A stretch of 64,000 bases of DNA from Helicobacter_B zhangjianzhongii (GTDB lineage: Bacteria; Campylobacterota; Campylobacteria; Campylobacterales; Helicobacteraceae), in assembly GCF_030249855.1 (NCBI RefSeq), contig NZ_JANURN010000001.1:322097-386096 (forward strand). Reading direction: 5' to 3'. The first letter of the stretch is position 1, and each line of letters starts with the position of its first letter. The notes under the pieces were generated by a model. It did not search any database. It worked only from the letters and a program-made list of their open reading frames with translations, and had not been told where the DNA came from. A program made the position numbers and the translations under genes. This document shows, in pieces, positions 44,281 through 52,170 of this stretch.

Positions 44281-44306
44281 GATACTAGAATCTAGTTTGA
44301 TAAGAG

Positions 44307-45248
44307 CTAGTGGGCTAGGCTGTGTGGCTGGATATTATTAGCAAAGAGTTCGCCATAGGGCGTGGAGTCTGCGATAATCTCATAAAAGCTTAAGAGATCA
44401 TTGCTATTTTTGAGTGATTCCATAAGTGTGCGCACGATATGTAGGCTATGCTGCTTTTGTGTGTGTTTGGGGGCGTGGCTAGGAGAGGTGAAGTGCTTGT
44501 GGATCCTCTGCACCAAAGCAGCATTGCGTATCTCTAGGATCATAGAATCTATGGGCATTTTTAGAAACATTAGCCCATCATCTGGCAAAAGCGAGAGATA
44601 AGCACTATCGATCCCAAAGAGCTTGGTGCTATAAGAGTCAAAAAAGTAAAGAGATTTGTTGTAGTTGTCTTCTAGGCTCTCTATAATTAGCTCAAGTATG
44701 CGTATGCGCTCATCTATGGTAAAAAGATTGCCAATAGGGCAGAATCCAAAGCGCAGTAAAGATTCTATACTATACCACTCAATGCTCTCAAAGCTATGCT
44801 CTAGCATTCGTTCATAGCGGATTTTGCGCAAGCTTTGTGCGCGCGATGAGTTGCCAAATTTGTAGGGAAAAGTAACGATTTTATCCCGATAAGCAGGAGA
44901 GGGGAAGCGAGGGTGGATCACAAAGCGTCTTTTGGATTCTTTTTCTAAAATATAGGCAAGTCCGCCTTCATAGCCTTTATCTATGATAGCTATCTCGCTT
45001 TGTGGCAGGGCTTTTAAGAGAGAGAAAAACTCATCTTTCTCGCAGTCTTGCTCCCAGATCCTACTAGGATAGCGGAAGAATGTAGAAATAGCTTGGCATA
45101 CTTCTAGGGGCGGTGTTTTGGCGACACTTTTATCTATCCACGAAGTGAGTGTGCGCCTATCCTTGCCGATGATTTGGGCGAATTTAGAGAGACTTAAGCC
45201 GGAGTTTTGATAAATAGCGATGAGCTTTTCTAGGGTGTTGAATGCCAT
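44307..45248 (-). CDS. HTH (XRE-like) DNA-binding protein, putative prp regulator
   Basis: 313 aa. The N-terminus (LSLSKFAQIIGKDRRTLTSW, then IDKSVAKTPPLEVCQAIS) is an XRE-type helix-turn-helix. The remaining 240 residues are not recognised and contain no HExxH motif, so it is not a DUF955-type regulator. It is transcribed away from prpE, with an operator-like palindrome in the shared upstream region, and is the only regulator next to the propionate operon. A role in prp control is inferred from this arrangement. It converges with solA; a short ACTAGAATCTAGT palindrome lies between the two stops. Confidence 0.65.
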   Translation of the reverse strand: MAFNTLEKLIAIYQNSGLSLSKFAQIIGKDRRTLTSWIDKSVAKTPPLEVCQAISTFFRYPSRIWEQDCEKDEFFSLLKALPQSEIAIIDKGYEGGLAYILEKESKRRFVIHPRFPSPAYRDKIVTFPYKFGNSSRAQSLRKIRYERMLEHSFESIEWYSIESLLRFGFCPIGNLFTIDERIRILELIIESLEDNYNKSLYFFDSYSTKLFGIDSAYLSLLPDDGLMFLKMPIDSMILEIRNAALVQRIHKHFTSPSHAPKHTQKQHSLHIVRTLMESLKNSNDLLSFYEIIADSTPYGELFANNIQPHSLAH

Positions 45249-45501
45249 AATAGCCTGCTTTCAAAAAGTGGATTCTAGGGCGCGCAATTCAATCTTGGGT
45301 GAGCAATGCGATTGATTGTGTGATTTTTAGGGCAGTCATTACCACTCTAGGTAACTCCTACTCTAAAAATCACGCAAAACGAAGTTTCTTTAGAAAACAA
45401 GCGAGCGAAGTTTCTTTAGAAAGCTCCCGCAGCCCCGCTGCAATGCTTAGAATCGTGCTAAACAAATAATCTTCAAAACTGGATTCTAGTCATATCTTAC
45501 A
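45249..45501. repeat. Repeat-bearing intergenic region upstream of the prp promoter
   Basis: Holds a 15-mer repeat copy (about 45265), nested-hairpin copy 2 with its conserved 30-base flank, and two TTTCTTTAGAAA motifs (about 45384-45415) followed by CTTAGAATCGTG, the same order of pieces as in the uvrA-polA gap. No gene is visible. Confidence 0.7.
45316..45377 (+). repeat. Nested-hairpin repeat, copy 2
   Basis: Outer stem TTGTGTGATTTTTAG (45316-45330) pairs with CTAAAAATCACGCAA (45363-45377) with one G-T wobble. The inner hairpin is TTACC-ACTCTA-GGTAA (45339-45354). Compared with copy 1, several outer-stem bases differ on both sides so pairing is kept. Confidence 0.75.
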
Positions 45502-45531
45502 ATAATTGCACAAAAATTGTGCAATTATAAT
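45502..45531 (+). promoter_or_regulatory. prp promoter -10 box with overlapping 27-bp palindromic operator
   Basis: Perfect 12-bp arms ATAATTGCACAA (45502-45513) and TTGTGCAATTAT (45517-45528) separated by AAA. The right arm runs into TATAAT (45526-45531), so a protein bound here would cover the promoter. It lies about 105 bases before prpE. Confidence 0.7.
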
Positions 45532-45633
45532 GGTTTATGCCCAAATCTAATCATCAAAAACGCAAAAATTGTTCATAGCAAATCCGCGCATTCTAGCTAG
45601 AATAAATCCCTATCAAACTTTAAAGGAGGTGAA

Positions 45634-47547
45634 ATGCCCACATATCAAGAAGTGTATCAACAATCCATTGAAAATCCTGAAGCCTTTTGGGCAGAAGCCG
45701 CTAAAAAGGTGCATTGGTATCACGAATGGGATAAGGTGCTTGATGTTGTCAATGACCATTATCGGTGGTTTGTCGGTGGGTGTATGAATACCTGCTACAA
45801 CGCCCTTGATTTGCATATAGAAAATGGCAGAGGCGATCAAGTGGCATTGCACTATGACTCACCTGTAACAGACACAAAAAAGTCCTACACCTATAAAGAG
45901 CTACGCAAAAGAGTGGCAAAAACCGCTGGAATCCTAGTCAATAAAGGCGTGGTAAAGGGCGATAGAGTGCTTATCTATATGCCTATGATCCCTGAAGCGG
46001 TGATTGCGATGCTTGCTTGTGCTAGGATTGGGGCGATCCATAGTGTGGTCTTTGGCGGATTTGCCGCCCACGAGCTAGCTGCTAGGATTGAAGATGCCAA
46101 GCCACGCGTAATTATGAGTGCTTCTTGTGGGATAGAGATTTCACGCGTGGTGAAATATAAGCCTATCTTAGATGAAGCTATAAAAAGCTCTAGCCATAAG
46201 CCTACCACTTGTCTTATTTGGCAACGCCCACAAGAGAGGGCAAATATGCTGCCTTGGCGTGATGTGGATTGGGAGAGTGAAGAGGAAAAGACAGATCCCG
46301 TAGAATGCGTGCCTGTGGATGCCACTGATCCGCTGTATATCCTCTACACCTCTGGCACGACTGGTAAGCCAAAGGGCGTGATCCGCAGTAATGGGGGGCA
46401 TTCTGTGGCGATGAAGTGGTCTATGGATAATATCTACAACGCAACGCCCGGCGATGTCTTTTGGGCGGCAAGTGATGTAGGCTGGGTTGTGGGGCATAGC
46501 TACATTGTGTATGCGACATTGATGAATGGCTGCACGACTATCCTCTATGAGGGCAAGCCTGTCAAAACGCCAAATCCGGGGGCATTCTGGCGTGTGGTGC
46601 AAGAATATAAAGTAAATATTTTATTCTCTGCACCTACTGCATTTAGAGCGATTAAAAAAGAAGATTCTAAAGGTGAATGGCTTAAAAAGTATGATATTAG
46701 CTCACTTAGAGCGGTATTTGTCGCTGGGGAGCGGTGCGATAGCGATACACTCAAATGGATTGAAAAGCTTGTCAAAAAGCCTGTGATTGATCACTGGTGG
46801 CAGACAGAGACAAGCTGGGCGATAGCGGCAAATCCGCTAGGACTAGAGCAAATGCCGGTAAAGCCCGGCTCACCTACAAAGCCTATGCCCGGATTTAATC
46901 TCAAAGTCCTAGATGAAGAGGGCAAGGAGTGCAAAGCCGGAAAGCTAGGCAATCTAGTCATCAAGCTACCTTTGCCCCCTGCGTGCCTAATGGGAATCTG
47001 GGGCGATGATACAAGATATAAAAACTCATACCTTAATCACTATCCGGGCTATTATCTTACTGGTGATAGTGGCTATATTGATAAAGATGGCTATGTGTTT
47101 GTAATGGGGCGAATGGATGGGGTCATCAATGTCGCAGGACATAGGCTCTCAACTGGCGGTATGGAAGAGGCGATTGCGAAGCACCCAGATATTGCAGAAT
47201 GTGCGGTTATCGGCGTGAATGATGAGTTAAAAGGTGAGATACCACTAGCATTTGTCGTGCTAAAAGATGGGCTGGAAAGAGATATACAAAGCCTGTGCGA
47301 AGGTGTCGTGCAGCTTGTGCGAGAAGAGATTGGTGCGGTGGCTTCATTGCATATTGTCGCGGTGGTAAAGCGACTGCCAAAAACTAGAAGTGGTAAAATC
47401 TTGCGAGGCACAATGCGTGATATTGCTGATGGTAATGAATGGAAAATGCCTAGCACGATTGAAGATTCTAGCGTAATGCCTGAGATTGAAGCAGCATTGC
47501 AGAATCTTGGCTACCCAAAATCTAAAAATATAAAGGAGGCAAAATGA
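45634..47547 (+). CDS. prpE: Propionate--CoA ligase
   Basis: 637-aa acyl-CoA synthetase of the AMP-binding family that activates propionate to propionyl-CoA. The adenylation motif is YTSGTTGKPKGVIRSNGGH, with HWWQTETSWAI, TGDSGYIDKDGYVFVMGRMD and the C-terminal lysine region PKTRSGKILRGTMR. Acetyl-CoA synthetase is the close alternative, but its place as first gene of a prpBCD cluster decides for propionate. A strong AAAGGAGGTGAA precedes the ATG. It overlaps prpB by four bases. Confidence 0.93.
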   Translation: MPTYQEVYQQSIENPEAFWAEAAKKVHWYHEWDKVLDVVNDHYRWFVGGCMNTCYNALDLHIENGRGDQVALHYDSPVTDTKKSYTYKELRKRVAKTAGILVNKGVVKGDRVLIYMPMIPEAVIAMLACARIGAIHSVVFGGFAAHELAARIEDAKPRVIMSASCGIEISRVVKYKPILDEAIKSSSHKPTTCLIWQRPQERANMLPWRDVDWESEEEKTDPVECVPVDATDPLYILYTSGTTGKPKGVIRSNGGHSVAMKWSMDNIYNATPGDVFWAASDVGWVVGHSYIVYATLMNGCTTILYEGKPVKTPNPGAFWRVVQEYKVNILFSAPTAFRAIKKEDSKGEWLKKYDISSLRAVFVAGERCDSDTLKWIEKLVKKPVIDHWWQTETSWAIAANPLGLEQMPVKPGSPTKPMPGFNLKVLDEEGKECKAGKLGNLVIKLPLPPACLMGIWGDDTRYKNSYLNHYPGYYLTGDSGYIDKDGYVFVMGRMDGVINVAGHRLSTGGMEEAIAKHPDIAECAVIGVNDELKGEIPLAFVVLKDGLERDIQSLCEGVVQLVREEIGAVASLHIVAVVKRLPKTRSGKILRGTMRDIADGNEWKMPSTIEDSSVMPEIEAALQNLGYPKSKNIKEAK

Positions 47548-48419
47548 AAACAGCAGGACAAAAATTTAGAGAAGCATTAAAGGAAAATAATCCTTTGCAA
47601 ATCATAGGTGTGATTAACGCCTACTCTGCTATACAAGCGCAAAAAAGCGGTGCAAAAGCCCTTTACTTAAGCGGTGGTGCATTAGCGGCGATGAGCTTAG
47701 GTGTGCCTGATCTTGGCATTAGCTCATTAGAAGATGTGTGTATTGATGTGCGCCGCATCACGGCGGTAAGTGATTTACCCTTGCTTGTAGATGCAGATAC
47801 GGGCTGGGGTGGAGCGTTTAATATCGCTAGAACGATTAAGGACTTAACACGAAGTGGTGCAGCAGGCTGCCACATAGAAGATCAAGTCGCGCAAAAACGC
47901 TGCGGACATCGCCCCAACAAAGAGCTTGTCAGCAAAGAAGAGATGTGCGATAGGATAAAAGCGGCAATGGATGCAAAGCTAGATTCTAGCTTTGTGGTAA
48001 TGGCAAGGACTGATGCCCACGCAAGTGAGGGGCAACAAGTAGCGATTGAAAGGGCATTAGCCTATGTGGAGGCAGGAGCGGATATGATCTTTGCTGAAGC
48101 AATCCATACGCTAGAAGAGTATAAGCAATTTACTGAAGTCATAAAAGTGCCTGTTCTAGCAAATATCACGGAGTTTGGCAAAACGCCTTACTTCACCAAA
48201 GATGAGCTAAAAAATGTAGGAATCTCTATGGTGCTGTATCCACTATCAGCAGCAAGGGCTATGAATAAGGCGGCATTAGCGGTGTTTCAAGACATTATCA
48301 ATAATGGCTCGCAGAAAAATAGCATAGATTCTATGCAAACACGCGATGAGCTGTATGAAATGCTTGGCTACCACGAGTATGAGCAAAAGCTTGATACGCT
48401 CTTTAAAAGCAAAAAATAA
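47544..48419 (+). CDS. prpB: 2-methylisocitrate lyase
   Basis: 291-aa member of the isocitrate lyase/PEP mutase family that splits 2-methylisocitrate into pyruvate and succinate. Diagnostic parts are LYLSGGALAAMSLGVPDLG, VDADTGWGG (metal site), the active-site loop KRCGHRPNKELVSKEEM with its cysteine, and ARTDAHASEG. AAAGGAGG precedes the ATG, which overlaps the prpE stop (ATGA). Confidence 0.96.
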   Translation: MKTAGQKFREALKENNPLQIIGVINAYSAIQAQKSGAKALYLSGGALAAMSLGVPDLGISSLEDVCIDVRRITAVSDLPLLVDADTGWGGAFNIARTIKDLTRSGAAGCHIEDQVAQKRCGHRPNKELVSKEEMCDRIKAAMDAKLDSSFVVMARTDAHASEGQQVAIERALAYVEAGADMIFAEAIHTLEEYKQFTEVIKVPVLANITEFGKTPYFTKDELKNVGISMVLYPLSAARAMNKAALAVFQDIINNGSQKNSIDSMQTRDELYEMLGYHEYEQKLDTLFKSKK

Positions 48420-48439
48420 CTTAAGAGAAAGGAGAGAAA

Positions 48440-49594
48440 ATGGCAGCACCAACAGAAAAAGTCGCAAAAAAAGTAGGTGGCTTAGCAGGGATAAGCGCAG
48501 GAGAATCAGCAATCTGTACTTGCGGCACAGGACACGGGCTAAATTATAGAGGCTATGATATTTATGATTTAGCCGAGCATTGTGAGTTTGAAGAAGTGGC
48601 ATATTTGCTATTAAAAGAAAAGCTACCAAATAAAGCAGAGCTAGAATCTTTCAAAAAAGAGCTAATAGCCGCAAGAAGCTTACCAAAAGAGCTAAAAGAA
48701 GTGCTAAAGCTTTTACCCAAAGATGCACACCCTATGGATATTATGCGGACAGCGTGTTCTACACTTGGTTGTTTGGAGAGAGAAGAATATGATGTATTTA
48801 AAGCATCTTTTCCAAATCAGCAAAAAATTGGCATAAGGCTTTTAGGTATTTTCCCAAGTGTGCTGACTTTCTGGCATCATTATCATACAAGTGGCAAGGA
48901 GATAAACACAGAATCTAAGCAAGATTCTATCGCCGGATATTTCCTAGAATCCTTGCACCAAAAAGAGCCAAAAGAGCTATGGGTAAAGGCTATGCACGCA
49001 AGTTTGATTTTGTATGCAGAGCACGAGTTTAATGCCTCTACATTTACCGCAAGGGTGATTACTGCGACAATGTCTGATGTGTATGCAGGGATTACCGGGG
49101 CGATTGGGGCATTGAGGGGACCACTGCACGGCGGAGCAAATGAAGCGGCAATGGATTTGATAGAGGAGTTTAAAACGCCAGAGCAGGCAACGCAAGGGAT
49201 TTTAGATAAACTTGCTAGAAAAGATAAGATTATGGGCTTTGGACATCGCGTATATGTGGAAAAAGATCCACGCAATGTGGTGATAAAAAAATGGAGTAAA
49301 AGGCTAGGTGAAGATGTGAAAGACACAAAGGGGCTATACCCCATAAGTGAAGCCATAGAAAAGGTAATGTGGGATCAAAAAAAGCTTTTCCCTAATCTTG
49401 ATTTTTATAGTGCGAGTGCTTATCACTTTATGGGGATTCCCACGCCGTATTTCACGCCGATTTTTATCTTTTCACGCACGGCAGGGTGGCTGGCACATAT
49501 CTTTGAGCAAAGGGGGAATAATAAGCTAATCCGACCTAGTTCGCAATATACAGGACCGGATAATAAGGCGTTTGTGCCTATGGATAAGCGTTAA
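48440..49594 (+). CDS. prpC: 2-methylcitrate synthase
   Basis: 384-aa citrate synthase-fold enzyme joining propionyl-CoA and oxaloacetate. The beginning KKVGGLAGISAGESAICTCG, then GLNYRGYDIYDLAEHCEFEE, is typical of PrpC. Active-site histidines are in ALRGPLHGGANEAAMDL and MGFGHRVYVEKDPR, and the aspartate is in LDFYSASAYHFMGIP. AAAGGAGAG precedes the ATG, 20 bases after prpB. It is followed by a 404-base repeat-rich spacer before prpD. Confidence 0.95.
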   Translation: MAAPTEKVAKKVGGLAGISAGESAICTCGTGHGLNYRGYDIYDLAEHCEFEEVAYLLLKEKLPNKAELESFKKELIAARSLPKELKEVLKLLPKDAHPMDIMRTACSTLGCLEREEYDVFKASFPNQQKIGIRLLGIFPSVLTFWHHYHTSGKEINTESKQDSIAGYFLESLHQKEPKELWVKAMHASLILYAEHEFNASTFTARVITATMSDVYAGITGAIGALRGPLHGGANEAAMDLIEEFKTPEQATQGILDKLARKDKIMGFGHRVYVEKDPRNVVIKKWSKRLGEDVKDTKGLYPISEAIEKVMWDQKKLFPNLDFYSASAYHFMGIPTPYFTPIFIFSRTAGWLAHIFEQRGNNKLIRPSSQYTGPDNKAFVPMDKR

Positions 49595-49647
49595 TCTTTT
49601 GTGCGCTTTTGCGCGTTAGCTTTTTGGCTAAAAACGGCGATTGCTGC

Positions 49648-49693
49648 GGCTTTGGCTGCGTCATTACCGCTTAGGTAACTCCTTGCCAAAGCC
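49648..49693 (+). repeat. Nested-hairpin repeat, copy 3
   Basis: Outer stem GGCTTTGGC (49648-49656) with GCCAAAGCC (49685-49693). Inner hairpin TTACC-GCTTA-GGTAA (49664-49678), followed by CTCC as in copy 2. Confidence 0.7.
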
Positions 49694-49715
49694 TTGCAAA
49701 GCCCCATTTTTAGCT

Positions 49716-49750
49716 CAAAAATCTTGCCGCTTAGGCAACTTGAATTTTTG
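49716..49750 (+). repeat. Nested-hairpin repeat, copy 4
   Basis: Outer stem CAAAAAT (49716-49722) with ATTTTTG (49744-49750). Inner hairpin TTGCC-GCTTA-GGCAA (49724-49738): same loop as copy 3, with an A-to-G/T-to-C pair change that keeps the stem. Confidence 0.65.
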
Positions 49751-49884
49751 CCACACAAAGGATTTGACATCAGCGGCGGTGAATCTAGAATCTAGATTCT
49801 AATAACACAAGGCAGAGCTATTTGATTTGAAAAATCTTCTGCTACGCCTTGATTTTGCGAGGAAAAATCGTGGTTTTCAAGTGA

Positions 49885-49924
49885 GCCAACGAGAAGCTAC
49901 CTAAGCGGTAGTGCCGAAGTTGGC
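49885..49924 (-). repeat. Nested-hairpin repeat, copy 5 (inverted)
   Basis: Outer stem GCCAAC (49885-49890) with GTTGGC (49919-49924). Inner hairpin CTACC-TAAGC-GGTAG (49897-49911), whose loop is the reverse complement of GCTTA, so this copy is on the opposite strand. Confidence 0.6.
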
Positions 49925-49998
49925 GAACGCAGAATCCGCGATTTTAACCGCAAAGGCAAGGCGGACATAATTTTAACTTTAACTACAAGGAGAACACA

Positions 49999-51453
49999 AT
50001 GAGTGCCGATATGGGAACACTAGATACCAAACGACCAGAATTTGATGAGTTGCTAACAAAAATTGCGCGTTATGCGTTGGAGTATAAGATTACCTCGCCT
50101 TTAGCGTATGAGACAGCAAGATACTGCCTTATGGATACCATAGGTTGCGGACTTTTAGCCCTAAACTTTCCAGCTTGCACTAAGCTTTTAGGACCTGTTG
50201 TTGAGGGGGCGGAGTTTCGCCCTTTGGGAGCAAAGATTCCGGGGACTAGCTATCAGCTAGAGCCAGAGAGAGCGGCGTTTAATGTAGGGGCTATGGTTAG
50301 ATGGCTTGATTTTAATGACACTTGGTTAGCCGCAGAGTGGGGACACCCAAGCGATAATCTAGGGGCGATTTGGGCAGTAGCAGACTATCTAAGCCGCAAA
50401 AATATTGCCGAAGGTAAAGAGCCTTTGAAAGTCAAAGATGTGCTTAGTGCTATGATTAAAGCACACGAGATTCAAGGTGTACTTGCGTTAGAAAACTGCT
50501 TTAACAAAGTGGGGCTAGACCATGTGCTACTTGTTAGGATCGCTTCTACCGCGGTGGCGTGCGCTATGCTTGGTGGGAGCTTTGAAGAAGTGCGAAACGC
50601 AGTAAGCCACGCATTTATTGATGGTGGGGCGTTGCGGACATATCGCCACGCACCAAACACAGGCTCACGCAAAAGCTGGGCGGCAGGGGACGCAAGCTCA
50701 AGGGGCGTAAATCTAGCCCTAAAAGCATTAAGCGGAGAAATGGGCTATCCAAGTGCGTTAAGCGCGGAATTCTGGGGATTTGAAGATGTGAAAATGCGGG
50801 GCAAAAAGCTCACTATCCCACAAGAATTTGGCAGCTATGTAATGGAAAATGTGCTGTTTAAAATCAGCTTCCCAGCAGAATTTCACGCACAAACTGCCGT
50901 AGAATGTGCGTTGAAATTGCATAATGAAGTGAGAGACAGACTAGATTCTATTGAAAAAATTGTAATCACCACTCAAGAATCTGGACATAGAATCATCAAC
51001 AAAGTCGGTGAGCTTGCAAACCCAGCTGACAGGGATCACTGCATTCAGTATATGGTAGCTGTGCCGCTTGTATTTGGGCGACTCACTGCAGAAGATTATG
51101 AAGATTCAGTAGCGAGTGATACACGCATTGACGCCCTGCGTGATAAGATGGTAGTAGAAGTAGATGATCGCTATACGCGTGAGTATTTAGAAGCTGATAA
51201 ACGCTCTATTGCCAATGCGGTGCAGATTTTCTACAAAGATGGTAGCAAGAGTGAAAAGGTAGAGGTGGAGTATCCTATCGGGCATAAACGCCGAAGAGCA
51301 GAGGGGATACCTGTGCTTGTAGCTAAGTTTGAACGCAATATCGCCCTAAAACTTAGCCCCAAAAAATGCGAGCAGATTAAGGCTGTTTGCAGTGATCAAG
51401 GTAAGCTAGAATCTATGGCGTTTAATGAATTTAGTGATTTATTTGCGTTGTAG
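49999..51453 (+). CDS. prpD: 2-methylcitrate dehydratase
   Basis: 484-aa MmgE/PrpD-family, cofactor-free dehydratase that converts 2-methylcitrate to 2-methylaconitate. Family stretches are ETARYCLMDTIGCGLLALNF, VRWLDFNDTWLAAEWGHPSD, AFIDGGALRTYRHAPNTGSR and AWGDAS-type AAGDASSRGVNLA. AAGGAG precedes the ATG. An aconitase able to hydrate the product is not in the window. A strong terminator follows. Confidence 0.95.
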   Translation: MSADMGTLDTKRPEFDELLTKIARYALEYKITSPLAYETARYCLMDTIGCGLLALNFPACTKLLGPVVEGAEFRPLGAKIPGTSYQLEPERAAFNVGAMVRWLDFNDTWLAAEWGHPSDNLGAIWAVADYLSRKNIAEGKEPLKVKDVLSAMIKAHEIQGVLALENCFNKVGLDHVLLVRIASTAVACAMLGGSFEEVRNAVSHAFIDGGALRTYRHAPNTGSRKSWAAGDASSRGVNLALKALSGEMGYPSALSAEFWGFEDVKMRGKKLTIPQEFGSYVMENVLFKISFPAEFHAQTAVECALKLHNEVRDRLDSIEKIVITTQESGHRIINKVGELANPADRDHCIQYMVAVPLVFGRLTAEDYEDSVASDTRIDALRDKMVVEVDDRYTREYLEADKRSIANAVQIFYKDGSKSEKVEVEYPIGHKRRRAEGIPVLVAKFERNIALKLSPKKCEQIKAVCSDQGKLESMAFNEFSDLFAL

Positions 51454-51463
51454 TGCCTTGCTT

Positions 51464-51500
51464 GATAGCTAGAATCTAACTAGATTCTAGCTATCTTTTT
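51464..51500 (+). terminator. Rho-independent terminator after prpD
   Basis: Perfect 15-bp stem (GATAGCTAGAATCTA at 51464-51478 with TAGATTCTAGCTATC at 51481-51495) and a two-base centre, followed by five T. It closes the prp operon. Confidence 0.85.
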
Positions 51501-51566
51501 ATTTCTTAAAACTACTAATGATTTATCCCACACAAGACCAAGCTAAATATTTCATCTAAATAATGC

Positions 51567-51572
51567 TATAAT
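51567..51572 (+). promoter_or_regulatory. Putative -10 box of DUF507 gene-carA
   Basis: TATAAT in ATGCTATAAT, 27 bases upstream of the next start codon and downstream of the prp terminator. Confidence 0.55.
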
Positions 51573-51598
51573 AGCGCATTCTATCTAGAGGTTGCACT

Positions 51599-52150
51599 AT
51601 GCGGTTACGACTTAATCAAATTGAATATATCGCCAATAAAATAGCACTTGATTTATATAACTCTAGCTTGCTTGTGTTGCAAGTCCCCATTGAGAGTGTC
51701 GCCAAAGTGGCAAAGGGTATCCTTGAAGCGGATGTGAAAGAGGAGCTAGCAATTGACCTGAAAGCTCAAGAGCTGCTAGAGAAGAATCAAAGTGAAGTTG
51801 AGTTTTTGCGTGTTGATGAGCGCAAGCTCTTTGGTATGATCAAGCGGCAGATCGCTGATGAGCGGCGGTTTTTGCTCTTTTGGGATGATCGATATAATGC
51901 ACTTTCACACAAGATTCTAGATACGCTAATTGAGAAAAAATATGTGCAGTTTAATGTCAATAAAAATCAAATTAAAAATATCATTTTTAAGGCGATTGAT
52001 AGCTTTGCCAAAATGCACGATGAGATCCAAGATGAGATTGTGGAGAAAATCAAGAACTACAAACGCAAACTTCTTGTAGGCACAGATGAGTATGAGCTGA
52101 TTTATGACAAGCTTTATGAAGAAGAGTTACGCAAAAAGGGCTTTATGTAA
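51599..52150 (+). CDS. DUF507-family protein
   Basis: 183-aa, highly charged, mostly helical protein of the DUF507 family conserved in epsilonproteobacteria and Aquificales; function unknown. Recognisable parts are the start MRLRLNQIEYIANKIALDLY, the middle ERKLFGMIKRQIADERRF and the end YEEELRKKGFM. The carA gene follows 20 bases later, a pairing I also recall from H. pylori (HP1236-HP1237), so the two are likely one operon. Confidence 0.82.
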   Translation: MRLRLNQIEYIANKIALDLYNSSLLVLQVPIESVAKVAKGILEADVKEELAIDLKAQELLEKNQSEVEFLRVDERKLFGMIKRQIADERRFLLFWDDRYNALSHKILDTLIEKKYVQFNVNKNQIKNIIFKAIDSFAKMHDEIQDEIVEKIKNYKRKLLVGTDEYELIYDKLYEEELRKKGFM

Positions 52151-52170
52151 GCCCGATAAATGGAGATGAT

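Larger units (their letters stand above)
49595..49998 (+). repeat. Repeat-rich spacer between prpC and prpD
   Basis: 404 bases without a gene, inside an otherwise tight operon. It carries a small GCGC-TTTT-GCGC hairpin just after prpC, three nested-hairpin copies, a GAATCTAGAATCTAGATTC palindrome near 49790, and GGAG before prpD at the right end. The hairpins would lie in the mRNA and could lower or stabilise downstream expression. No promoter is obvious. Confidence 0.65.

Noticed and set aside
49595..49998. Integron attC-like sites (variable stems with conserved structure)
   Set aside because: Canonical 7-base R-box pairs are not present, there is no integrase, and the hairpins lie inside a metabolic operon rather than between cassettes.
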